Origin: Pyrus communis | Taxonomy: Eukaryota > Streptophyta > Magnoliopsida > Rosales > Rosaceae | NCBI RefSeq assembly: GCF_963583255.1 | Contig: NC_084803.1 | Location: forward strand, 8,360,238 to 8,424,237 | Direction: 5' to 3' | DNA: 64,000 nucleotides | Shown: positions 51,501 through 62,576 of the stretch, in pieces | Layout of the letters: every line of letters starts with the position of its first letter | Position numbering within the stretch: position 1 is the first letter of the stretch | Translations under genes and position numbers: made by a program | Notes under the pieces: generated by a model | What the model was told of the DNA's origin: nothing | Seen by the model: the letters and a program-made list of their open reading frames with translations, nothing else | Databases searched by the model: none

Positions 51501-54500
51501 CAACAGACAAACCAATCCAGAAAGCACTCATTGCAGAACCCCTTTCCCTAACTCTAGAAAAATTCTTGAATTGTTGGAAGAGATTCCTAAAGAGAAGAAA
51601 AATGGTATTACTCTATACCCAGTTGCTCCCAGCCCCTCACATTGTCACATATCCTTCTTTCAGTCCATTCAAATTCTCACATTGCTCCCAGCCCCCACGG
51701 AAAAACATGCTTCTGGCAAAATAAAGCCACACTCTGCTGACTTGGCGCAACACAGATTGGCCTCCTTGAACTTTAACATGAGGGAAAGGCAATCAGCAAC
51801 TCAACCAAACCGTAAAACAGGTCTTTCCAGGCTATAATAATTCCGTCTCAAATGAAGCGGACATGCAATCATCCATACATGATACTTCTCAGCGTCTAAA
51901 ATCAATGAGTACTAAAATTGTACGGGTCTAACTAGGGTATATTAACTAAGTACAAAAAACAAAAGTCGAGCCCATAAATACAATTAGTGGTGTTGCAGTA
52001 CTGTATTATTTTTAACTTTGGTGCTCACATGCACCCACTCCTAAACTGTTCCCATTTTTTGTCACTGAAATTGCGGAGGTCGTGTAATTCACCTTCTTTA
52101 AAGCATCATACGGTAGAGGTTGTCCACTAGTTCTGTGTGTTACTGCTCGTATTATTTTGGATCTAATGTTTTCAATATATTTATTTATTTTTCAGGTCCT
52201 GTTTACTTGATTCAATTTACATTTCGGCGGCTAGAAATACCACCAAACTATAGTGCCAACCATTTGGGTAAGTGCAGCAAAAAGTAAGATTAGCTTGTTT
52301 AGGCACATACTATTTCCCAGCATCTTACAATCATCCCATTGTTTTATTTAATTGTCATATTTCACATTAACCCTACAAACTATGCTTTTACAATCACAGC
52401 AACTAACAAACATTGAGTTTTTCGGGGTGCTTGAGCATGTCTTCAATAGATTGTTCTCTAGCTTTTGAATGGAAGTCTTTTCCTTTTCCATTTTGCTCCT
52501 CGTCTTCATTAATCCATCAAATGATTCAGAGAATTCCATCATGCGTATGTTTGCATACTAAATATTAAGCCATTGCACCATACATTGTTGGTCTAGTATT
52601 GTTCATTGAATGAAGTTGGATTGGGGTGCTGAAAAAGGCCTCTTTACTGAGAGGATGGGCCTCAAATCTGACTTGGAGTCTATCTGAGTAGAGTAATCGG
52701 ACGTGATGATTCTTAAATTGTTTCTCAGTTCTATATTCATTTAAAACTTAACAGTCATTCTCTCTAGGCTTCTAGTGTCTGGAAGTTTATGATTCCCTAG
52801 TTGGTCTAACATGAAAATTCATGCATATGCAATCAGGTTGCATTGGCGGCTGTGATGAGACTCTTAGACAGTTGACAGAAATCTGTGGAACTGGTTCTCG
52901 GTTGTCAGGTTTGTGTTGTGAGTAATTGTTTGAAATTAATTGAACCAATTTACCTTTTCAAATATAACCAATTTTTATATGAATTTTGTTATTGAGTATT
53001 TAAGATTTGAGTTATCTTCATGAATTATATTAGTCTCATAATTTCATATTTTCTTTCACCCACCACTGTGACCTCCATATACTATTTGAGGTTTGTGCAT
53101 CATTATGCAAACAATTTATCATACCCTGAAAAGTGGGATACATTATGATCTTTGGATTTGTGGATTTCTTTTTATGTATTTTTATATGGTTATAAAAATA
53201 TACTTGTAAGTTGTCCACTGAAGGTTTCAATTATTTTTTACTTGTAAAGTAATAACTTTTGAGTGCTCTTGAAAATTGTACTGTCTTTGTAAAACATGCT
53301 ATAAAGCTTGTTTACGTTAATAATTCACCTTTCTTTCTGGTCATTATTAGTTAAAGACCAAATTGATCAAAGTTAACTAAGATGATAAATGACATAAGAA
53401 ATGAAAAGCTGGAACAACTTTATAGAAAAAGTGCTCGGTGTATGTTTTTAATTAATTTTGTATGCGAATTACACAATCTTGGTGAAATATATTTGTCCCA
53501 TACGATTCAAAATACTACACTTTTTGTATGAAATTTTATCCAATACAATCAGAAGTTCGAATTCATATTAGAAAATGTTGTTGCTTTGAGTGCTGTTTAT
53601 TACATTCCAGCAAAACAGAATTTGCTCATTCGTATGGTAGCTAGCTTGGATTCCATGGTAAGATAAGGTCAGATGAACAAGATTAGTTCTTAGAATCATG
53701 AATGGGAAAATACATTTTAACCATAATAGTGGTGCATGTCTAGACAATAGAAGCTGTGCTTTTAAAATAAAAAAAAACATGTAATATATCTAATTGATAT
53801 TTGTCCTATATTCATCATTGGACAGCATATAAATCTGGAAAAAATCGACCATTCAAGCTTTTTCTAGACAAAATTTGAGATTAATTGTAGAGTGTTGACT
53901 ATTAGTCCAACTAAAGGTAACTTACATTCTTGTGGTTATATGCAACACCAAACAGTCAAACGCTGATGTTTCATATGTTTTTCAGCAAGAGGGCGTGGGC
54001 CAGCGACGTCCAACAATAATGTCCCACGAAGTAATACCAGGCAGGGTCCTTGCATATATTGTCATCAAGCAGGGCATTCTTCAGGCGATTGCCCTTCCCA
54101 ATCTTCAGGTCCTCGAAGTGTGAGGCCTCAATCTATGAATGTTCAAAGTGGTATGACTGGTAAACTTCTGTATATTTTCTTAATGAGAAGCTATTGCCTG
54201 GATTAATCACAATCATTTAGGATGAGAGCAGACTGATATAATGTTAATAGTTGTATTGTTAGTCGTATGGAAATGGAGTATGCTATCAAAATGAGAGTTT
54301 CATAAGGTTAGAGAGATGAATTTCGGATGGTTCTGTTTTAGAGAAATATAATCATGATACTTTTAAGAACTATTAATTTAATGTCTATTAGAATTTCACT
54401 CTTGTCGTTATATGCAACGCCAAACAGTGGAACACCAATTTTTGACATTAAGTTTCATATGACATTCAGCAAGAGGGCGTGGACCGGCAATGTCCAACAA

Positions 54501-55785
54501 TGTCCAACGAAGGAATATTAGGCAGGGTGCTTGCATATACTGTCATCAAATGGGTCATTCTTCAGGCGATTGCCCTTCCCAATCTTCAGGTCCTCAAAGT
54601 GCAAGGCCTCGATCTATGAATGTACAAAGTGGTATGACTGCTGACTTTTGGTTTGTATTTGTTTAATTTTTAATTAGAATATTGAATGGATTAATTCCCA
54701 ATGCATGTACAATGAGGATGAGAGGAGACAATAATATACTGCTATCATCAGTACTTCGGAAGTAGATCATGTATGGTGGTGATAAGTACGAATTATCCCA
54801 AACGCTTAAAGCTTAAGCCTCCGGGATATGATATATTCTAAACAGTAAACACCATGACCATACCCTAAAATGTAGATTTATCACCTATATGAGCATAACA
54901 TGTGAAGTTAAAAAATTTGTTTTTAAATTTGTGAGTTGTAAACATTCCAACAAAATATTTCATAGTCTGGATTATTGGAACTTAATTAGTAAAGCATGTT
55001 GTCAGATGATTATCTTGTCAACAGTTTCTTACCTTTTGATCCCCCTTGGTTGTTCGTAAACCATTTATGTTTGTGCCCCATTTGGTCGAACTAATGTGCT
55101 TTTGTAATGTGTTTACAGGACAAGTATCGACCTCATGTTCTACATGTGGTGCCCCATGTGCTTTACGAACAGCTAATACAACAGCTAACAGAGGAAGAAA
55201 ATTCTACTCTTGTCAATCGCAGGCGTGCAACTTTTTTGTGTACGTAAAGATAAAAAGTTGGTTTTCTTAATTAATTGCTTTTTGTTTAAGATGCCAAATG
55301 GGACCTTATGAATCTATTATTTTCATTTCCTGCAAAAGTTTTTGCCCTTTTTATCTTCAGTCTTTCTCATATAAGCATTCGATACTTGAGCCGTTGGATT
55401 GTATCTAAATTGAACAAAGTAATTTTATTGAATCTTTATTTTATCGTAACTGTAACACACATCTGGGGGTGTTTGTGTTTATACATGTCCGTACACGCGT
55501 TGTTACCTTACCTAATTCCCGGTCTATGCTTCTTTCTCCTTGTGCAGATGGGAGGATAGCCTTAACAATGATAATGGAGGAAGAGGTTTTCAGCGTGCAA
55601 ATGTTAGTGCCTCAGCATCTAACCCGACTCGGAGTGGTGGCAGCGGTAGAGGTGGCCGGGGTGCAGGAGATGCTGCTGGTGTGAGTTTTGTATCAGCGAC
55701 TGGTGATCCCGTCTCTGGAAGAAGGTGTTTTGCTTGCGGAGATCCATCACACTTCGCAAATGTTTGCCCGAACCGTGGTAACTGA
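36521..55785 (+). CDS. TOP3A: DNA topoisomerase 3-alpha
   Basis: Type IA topoisomerase that with RecQ helicase and RMI1 dissolves recombination intermediates. Twenty-five coding exons join in frame to 972 residues: 36521-36823, 37009-37187, 37274-37346, 37611-37733, 37863-37984, 38062-38134, 38217-38333, 38939-39022, 40017-40196, 40318-40446, 42006-42080, 42906-42995, 43143-43247, 45347-45381, 46484-46613, 47717-47769, 47848-47947, 48736-48774, 50188-50266, 52196-52267, 52837-52908, 53986-54150, 54470-54631, 55119-55239, 55548-55785. The Toprim domain has DCDREGEN (125-132); the catalytic Tyr is Tyr343 in [11 protein letters not shown]. The tail has a topoisomerase C4 zinc motif (Cys 643, 646, 665, 671), CCHC knuckles at 767-780 and 821-834, a GRF-type finger (about 854-900) and a last CCHC (954-967). 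The two central knuckles come from duplicated exons. Introns hold transposon relics. Identity is certain; the shortest exons need transcript support. Confidence 0.93.
43900..44400 (+). mobile_element. Degenerate Ty1/copia fragment in TOP3A intron 13
   Basis: Broken plus-strand reading frames spell the end of a copia polyprotein: KHIKI, then [24 protein letters not shown] and YAPKCKG, with frameshifts and stops between them. Known copia RNase H ends read close to QLADILTKA and LGI-DIYAP. The following sequence may be LTR remnant. Boundaries are uncertain. Confidence 0.6.
46753..47183. mobile_element. Possible MITE in TOP3A intron 15
   Basis: The ends are roughly inverted (TGTATGCGGGAAAG on the left; reverse complement of the right end reads GGTATGCGGAATTG), and TTTCCCA/TGGGAAA motifs recur in inverted positions. 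It contains a 23-G run at 46891-46913. No target duplication was identified. Confidence 0.35.
46891..46913. repeat. Poly(G) tract, 23 bp
   Basis: An uninterrupted run of 23 G, preceded by further G-runs (GGGGGTGGGTGGGGGG) from 46863. On the coding strand of TOP3A it could form a G-quadruplex in DNA or pre-mRNA. Exact length may be affected by sequencing error. Confidence 0.85.
49190..49960 (+). mobile_element. Degenerate LINE fragment in TOP3A intron 18
   Basis: Broken frames resemble the reverse-transcriptase zinc-finger region (zf-RVT) of plant LINEs: [15 protein letters not shown], then WCSLSK followed after a stop by [14 protein letters not shown]. Several frameshifts and stops are present, so it is an old, inactive piece. 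Ends are approximate. Confidence 0.5.
53760..54740 (+). repeat. Tandem duplication spanning TOP3A exons 22 and 23
   Basis: Two adjacent units of about 484 bp. Exon 22 (53986-54150) and exon 23 (54470-54631) are near-identical, and the introns before (TTATATGCAAC, then CCAAACAG) and after (GTATGACTG, GGATTAAT, GGATGAGAG) are also duplicated but more diverged. Both exons are phase 1-1, so both copies can be spliced in frame. Confidence 0.85.
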
Positions 55786-56685
55786 TGCACCTCCACCTCG
55801 TAGATTACATCTCTAGTGACTACTTTTGCTTAAAGATTGATGTCACTGTTCAGCGTTGATATATCAGGTTAGGTTCCTAGTGTTCTACAGTGATGTTGAT
55901 TTGAAAGGATAATTTTCTAATGAAAATCAAAAGATTATCTTCATTGCCTTCACGCCCATTATTTACATCATCCCAAATCAACAATGGCTTGCAATTACAT
56001 ACGTTTATCCATAAAATAAAACCTTAGTGCCAATAACAGCAGCACCCAATGAATACGAATGGTTAAAATGACGGCTTATACTCGTCCGAAATTGTACATA
56101 TTATAAATCACTTTGTAAAAAAAAAAAAAAAAAAATCAATTAAAACTAAGGTCATTTAGTCAATCAACTGTAAGAGTAGATAAATAGTTTCTCAAACTTT
56201 TACTAATTTTGATCATCTGTTTTTATACAGTTTGATGAATTAAATTTTATTTATTTTTTACGCAGATAATTTGTACATAGTAATTTATATTATGAAACTG
56301 TTAATCTACATTTTTAATCCATCTTTTTGCGGTCTGCTCGAAATTTCAATTTGGTTTCATAGCTTTTTGGGATGGATTTCGTACATGTAGTTTCATTACG
56401 TTACGAGCGTTAGATGAACATGTCAAATTCGTTGAAATTCCTCCAAATGTAGGTTGTCAAAAGGGAAGACGTACTGTTACCATACAACACATGGTATTGG
56501 AAAGACAAACCTAATTTAACATATGATATACCATTTTGTGTGTCAATCGTATTGAAAAATCTCTCGATTTAAAGGGAGAATCTAATGGTATGCATTAATT
56601 AACTTGTCTCCATTACCAAACAACCAAATGTCCCATCACGAATACTGCACATGTTTGCACAGGCACAGCTTAACCTAATTAAATC

Positions 56686-56888
56686 AAGGATAGGATCCTC
56701 TCCTGATCTTAAAAAATTGAGTCTGCTTAGAAGGCAATCATGATTGTTGAAATTTGATCCAATGACTACAAACAGGAAGCCTTTTAAAAGTTATAATAAT
56801 TGTAACCGTTGGATTAAATTTCAACTATCATGATTGCCTGCTCAACAGACTCAGTTTTTAAGGATCAGGAGAGAGGATTCTGATCCTT
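56686..56888. repeat. Foldback (palindromic) MITE, family A copy 3
   Basis: A 203-bp palindromic element. Its arms run from AAGGAT through CTCTCCTGATC and AGGCAATCATGAT to a core GTTGAAATTTGATCCAA, mirrored on the right. It is flanked by perfect 5-bp direct repeats AAATC (56681-56685 and 56889-56893). No ORF. Confidence 0.72.
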
Positions 56889-57872
56889 AAATCAAAACCT
56901 GTTCCTTGTTTTGTTGCCTTGTGATCTGTGGCGTCATTTGATTTTTTATTTGTTTATTTATTTATTTATGTTTTTGTTTGTACTTTGAATAGTTTTAACT
57001 TTAATGTCCCATTGACTCGATTCTCGTTGTCACAACGATTGAAGCTACTTTTGTCTTGGCATTGTGAACGGTGAATGGTTGGCCGAATAATTGTAGGAAA
57101 CCCTGCTTTGAATACATAGTTACTCAAATCCCGTGATTGACAAAATCATGCTTTTTTTACCTACTTTAATGAAAGAGTAAAAAAATTTTGGTATTGTTCT
57201 CTTTTAACGAAAATGATATTTTTATTTAAAAAAATCATATATGATATTATTTACGCACCGAAGTGTGTGAATATATTTTTTATTTTTAAAATAAAATAAG
57301 AGAGTAAAAAAATAAGAGAGAACATGGAAGTGGGAAGAGAAAGGAAAAATGTTTATTTTTTAATTTTTAATTAGAGATATGTTGGAATCACATATAAATG
57401 AGGCTTTAAAATAATAAAATTTTTGTTGTATGAAATTACATTACTGCTCATGTTTTATTTATGTTCATTTTTAATTAGAGAGTTATAATGATAATTTTAT
57501 AAAATTTTGGTTGACATAAAGGTTCTATTAATATGTAGTTTAGATATAGAACCCTTGTTTACCTTAGAGATACGCAACGGGTTGGCTCGACCCAAACTTA
57601 AAATGATCACAATCAATTAAAAGTTAGTTTGTTGGTTTTATTATTATAGCACGTAATAGTGTTTTTATATTTATATGCATTTAAAACAATTATCATCTAG
57701 CGACGAGATATAATTTATGTGAAATATATGTAGTACAATCACCATTTCATCATTCTAATGGAGATTGTATTAAATACATAAAATATGATACCAAATGTAG
57801 AAATTCAAACCAAAAAAATAAAATTAGGCTATCTCTTGTTAGTTTTGAGTAAATATGGATGTTAGCAACATA

Positions 57873-58166
57873 TGTCACATCCCGGCCCGAGCCTCCACCA
57901 TATCTCGGGCTCAACTCCAACATAACACGATATTGTCCGTTTTGGGCCCCGACCATGCCCTTACGGTTTTGTTTCTGGAAACTCACACGAGAACTTCCTA
58001 GTGGGTCACCCATCCTGGAATTGCTCTCGCGCGAACTCGCTTAATTTCGGAGTTCCTACGGAACCTGAAACCAGTGAACTCCCAAAAAGCATCGTGTTAG
58101 GTAGAGATGAGAATACACATATAAGGCTTACATGATCCATTTCCCTGTGCGATGTGAGATATTACA
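57873..58166 (-). mobile_element. Cassandra solo LTR
   Basis: A single 294-bp LTR on the minus strand, from TGTCACATCC to ATATTACA on the plus strand, similar along its length to the LTRs at 26122-26763. It includes the 5S-like stretch (plus strand CACGAGAACTTCC, GGGTCACCCATC). It is flanked by perfect 5-bp direct repeats ACATA (57868-57872 and 58167-58171). The internal region and second LTR are absent, as after LTR-LTR recombination. Confidence 0.87.
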
Positions 58167-58563
58167 ACATACAGATATGGCTCGTTTAGAAGTACACTTA
58201 AAATGACTGAAAATGCTTTTGATAAAATTGATTTTGAATTCCAAAAGTATTTAAGTGTTTTTTGAAAATAGCAACATTCTTGAAAAAATTACTTAAAAAA
58301 GTATCTTTCTATGATATATTTGAGATGTTTATAAAAAATTAATTACAAAAATATTTTTACAAAAAACGCTATTAATTATTTGAAAGTACTTCAACCAAAC
58401 TTTAAAGTAAAAAGAATAAGATGTTATCTAAGAACGGAGATAATAAATTCTAGAAGACGAGATTCGTTTGCAGATAGCACATGGGTTTGTGCGCACATGA
58501 TAATAGCTTGTGAGCATTCTACATTCTTTGGCCAAAACTTTTTCCTACATATAAACAATGGGC

Positions 58564-58774
58564 CTGGATTGTCTGCCCCCTTATCCTATACCATTTTCAT
58601 CTCTTTTTATATTCTGTGGTCACGGTTAAACCACGTCAATATTTTATATGAATTTTTTTTATAGAAATAATAAGACAAAAAGCAACGAGAATATAAAATA
58701 TTGACGTGCCTTAACCGTAACCATAGAAATAAGGGGATAGGAAGGACATGAGATGGGAAGGGTAGACAATCCAG
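58564..58774. mobile_element. Palindromic MITE upstream of the kinase gene
   Basis: The ends CTGGATTGTCTGCCC and GGGTAGACAATCCAG are inverted, and the inner arms pair CACGTCAATATTTTATAT with ATATAAAATATTGACGTG. There is no clear target duplication and no ORF. It lies about 540 bp upstream of the kinase start codon. Confidence 0.65.
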
Positions 58775-59310
58775 ATGTATAAATAACACTAATTATACCT
58801 TATAATTAAAGTTTTCAATTAATATATATTATTTATTTCTTTTTTTATGATGGGATTCCAGCACTCGTACTATTTTAATTTATATTATATTCTTACTTCT
58901 TTTTTTTTTTTTTCAGAAGAAAGGAAGAAGGAGAAACTCTGTCCGAAAAAGAAAAAAGTAAAAAGAAAAAATAAAAAAAGAAAAAATAAATTATGTTCCC
59001 TTATTCTTGCGGTTAATTAATTGCAAGACCGAAATGGCCGGACACTAATATCGTGGGCATAAGATTTCCCACCCTGTCTCCGTCCCCACTCGTTCTCCAT
59101 TTTCCATTCTTCAACAACAACCGACCACGATTCGTTTTGTCAATTCGCAATTCGCAATTCGCAATTCGTAATTCCATCTGAATTTCCATTGGATTTTGGA
59201 TTTGTTTCTTTCGCTGGAATCATCTTCCTACATACGCATCGGCATCCCAAGAATATAACTGATTTTTGTCTGACAGCTGGCAAGTGGGACACAATCGGCG
59301 TCGGACGCAG

Positions 59311-59319
59311 ATGAGATGA
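59311..59319 (+). promoter_or_regulatory. Minimal upstream ORF overlapping the kinase start codon
   Basis: ATG AGA TGA: its stop codon overlaps the main ATG at 59316 (TGA begins at the second base of that ATG). Ribosomes that start on the first ATG would finish within the main start codon, so reinitiation or leaky scanning would be needed. Confidence 0.45.
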
Positions 59320-62300
59320 AGTTGTTGAGTGGAACAGACGGTGCAGGCGGTGGTGGTGGGGGGAAGACGGTGGTGGTGGGAGTGAAGTTAGACTCACACA
59401 GCAAGGAACTGCTGACGTGGGCACTCGTTAAAGTGGCGGAGACTGGTGACAATGTCGTTGCCATTCATGTTCTTGAGGACCACCTTCTCGCCACCTCTGG
59501 TCTGTGCTCTAATTCTCTCTCTGGATTTTGATTTTCTTTCGTGATTGGATTTGGGTTTTTTGGGTTTTTGTTGAATTTGGGTTTTGGGTTTTGGGTTTTT
59601 GTTGAATTTGGTTTGTGTTGCAGAGGGGACTTCGTCATTGCTCTCACTCGTGAAGACATTCGACTCTGTGCTCTCTGCCTATGAAGGTTTCTGCAACTTG
59701 AAGCAGGTTCCCATTTCACACTGCGATTCTCTCTATCTTCTTATTCTAATTGTTTCGTTTGGAGGCTGAGACTGCACTTCAATTGTGAACAGGTTGATCT
59801 GAAGCTTAAGGTCTGTAGAGGCGATTCGGTCCGAAAGCTGCTCGTTCGGGAAGCAAAAGCATTTCATGCGGCTACTACCATTGTTGGAACATCTAAAACC
59901 CACCACAGAATTGGATCATCATCGACTTCCGTTGCCAAGTACTGTGCGAGAAAATTGTCTAAAACTTTCTCTGTTTTTGCTGTTGATAATGGAAAAATTG
60001 TGTTCAAGAGGGTCGGAACTGATAGGACTGCAGATCAATTTCAAGGTTTTTGTAACTTTCTTCTTCTGGATTTTGTTGATTTTAGTCTGGTGCTGCCTAG
60101 AGGTTGTTTTTTTTGTTAATTGCGGTATAAATTTGGTTTTGATTCAAGTAATAGGCTTAACTATTTTGCTTATTTCCCATGTCGTTGAACAGGTAATGGT
60201 CAGAACCGGAGCTATGTTCATACTAGCTTGGTTGGTGAGTCGCTGAGCAAGGATGCAAAAGCACCTAATGATTCTGAACTAAATCAATGTCGACATTTCG
60301 TAAGAAAATCCTGTTCCAGGTGTGGAAAGAAAACCCTTCAGGTAAATTGTGAGACTTGTGTTGGAGATCCAGTTTTGCTGGACAATTCTGGGACTAAATT
60401 GGCAGATGAGTTGCCAGCGGAAGGTGTTGAAGACAATTCATTGGCTTTGGTACCAATCCAAAGACTAGACATCGCTTCAAACTCTTTCAAGCTTCAAGAT
60501 TCACAGTGTTTGAAACCTGGTTGGTCGCTTATACGTCAGGCCTTTTTGCCAAAGCGGCAACACGTGGAGAAATCTGGGAAAAAGACATCTGTTTTTCGAT
60601 GGGTCCTGAGACCATTGAGCTGGCATACTTCATCTGTAATCTATCCTGATCAGAAACAGAATAATTCTTGCCATGGTGAAGATTCTTCTTCCGTGCTGGA
60701 TGGAATAAGTGGAGCAATTGTGCCGTTTGAGCCGGATGCAATCTACTCTCCTCTATTCCCTAACCATGGCAATGACCCCCTTCCTGAAGAATTTGTGGAT
60801 TCATGTAAGAAATTATCATCCAGTTGTAGATTGTTTAGCTACGAGGAGCTTTTGTCAGCAACATCCAACTTCATTCCTGGTTTGTTTCCTTTCCCTAATT
60901 TTATGATCCTGGTTTTAAGTGTACTTCAAGCGGGATGTTATTCTCACAAATTTTAACTCGCATGTTTCAGAGAACATGGTTGGTAAAGGTGGCAGTAGTT
61001 ATGTTTACAGAGGGTGTCCTTTAGATGGAAAGGAGTGGGCAGTGAAAATCCTGAAGCCATCTGGAGATATATTAAAAGAGTTTGTTCATGAGATTGAGAT
61101 AATCAAATCTTTAAACCACAAGAACATAATCTCCCTAGTTGGATTTTGTTTCGAGGAGAACCATTTACTTTTGGTCTATGATTTTATTTCAAGAGGAAGC
61201 TTAGAAGAGAACCTCCATGGTAAATAATTGTTCAAGGTCTATCTCTTTAGTATTGACAAATGTTTTGCTTCTCTGTTGTCAATTTTCTTAACTCATGAAG
61301 CACAATTTTCTGATCAAGGTAATAAGAAGGATGCAAATGCATTTGGTTGGAAGCAGAGATATAATGTGGCGATAGGTGTCGCGGAGGCACTTGATTATCT
61401 ACACAATGGTTGTGAAGAACCTGTAATTCACAGGGATGTGAAGTCTTCCAATATCCTTCTTTCTGATGATTTCGAGCCGCAGGTTCTGTGCTCTAACCTT
61501 AGTATTTCTTGTTAATCATTTGAAGCTTCCTCTGCTGATCAACTTTTATATATTGGTTCTTCAGCTCTCAGATTTTGGACTTGCTTGTTCGGCATCAGTG
61601 TCAACCGATATTAGCTGCACAGATGTGGCAGGAACATTTGGGTGAGTAGTGGTCTTTTAGTATATAGTTTCACCATTTGGTATTCTTGCTAACGCTCTTC
61701 TTTACTGTGACAGTTACTTGGCTCCAGAATACTTCATGCATGGCAAAGTGAGTGATAAAATTGATGTCTATGCATTTGGAGTCGTAGTCCTTGAGATTCT
61801 TTCTGGGAGAAAACCAATCTTCAGTAAGGACCCAAAGGGCCAGGAAAGTCTGGTGATGTGGGTAAGTCCTCACCTCTGTGCAAACTTGGGACATGGAAAT
61901 ATTTGTGTGCGTAATCTTCTAATACTTTAGTCGTTTCGGATATGTAATATTAAATGGAATGGTACATTTCCTTCAAGAAAGAAAGTGGATTTTCTGTTTC
62001 AGAGTCCAGCAAATGTTTCTTTACAATCAAGTGTGTTGTGGTTCTGTAAAATAAAACTTGAATGAATTTAATTCCAGGCAAAGCCAATTTTGAAGAGCGG
62101 GAACGTCGCCCAACTGCTAGATCCAAGCCTGGGTATTGCCTATGATCATGATCAAATTGAGAGAATGATTTTGGCTGCTAACCTTTGTATTAGACATGCA
62201 CCTGGCCTTCGGCCTAATATCAGCGTAGTAAGTCTTGTACTTTTTTCTTTCGTTTTCAACTTTGAATTTTACTTAATTATTTGGTTTTTAATTTATCTGC

Positions 62301-62576
62301 AAATTTATTTAATTGTTGGTGATTTGCATTTTTTGCCAGGTTTTGAAGCTTCTGCAAGGAGATGAAGAAGTGACAAGGTGGGCAAGACAAGTGAGTGTAT
62401 CAGAAGAAGATGAAGCCGTGGATGGAGAAGCACCTTCTTGTAGCATTCAATCCCATCTTAACCTTGCACTGCGAGATTTGGAAGATGATTCCGTTTCTGT
62501 TAGCAGTGGCGAGCAAAGCATCGCTTTAGAGGATTACTTGCAAGGCAGATGGAGCCGCTCATCAAGCTTTAACTAG
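59316..62576 (+). CDS. USP-domain receptor-like cytoplasmic kinase
   Basis: Soluble Ser/Thr protein kinase with an N-terminal universal-stress-protein (adenine-nucleotide alpha-hydrolase-like) domain. Ten exons (59316-59499, 59624-59706, 59793-60045, 60193-60879, 60971-61219, 61319-61482, 61565-61641, 61714-61861, 62078-62227, 62340-62576) join in frame to 743 residues. The USP domain runs from about 17 to 155 ([28 protein letters not shown]). A linker follows, with a four-Cys cluster (Cys 214, 217, 226, 229). The kinase has Gly loop GKGGSSYV (407-414), Lys428 in [14 protein letters not shown] (523-530), DFGLA (543-547) and GTFGYLAPEY. All catalytic residues are present, so activity is expected. 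The C-terminal tail is acidic and Ser-rich. There is no signal peptide or membrane segment. It resembles RLCK class VI members; the pathway cannot be told from sequence. An upstream in-frame stop supports the chosen start. Confidence 0.92.

Larger units (their letters stand above)
55786..59315. other. Intergenic region between TOP3A and the kinase gene
   Basis: It holds the TOP3A 3' UTR, AT-rich DNA, foldback element copy 3 (56686-56888), a Cassandra solo LTR (57873-58166), a palindromic MITE (58564-58774) and the kinase promoter/leader. No other gene was recognised. Confidence 0.7.
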
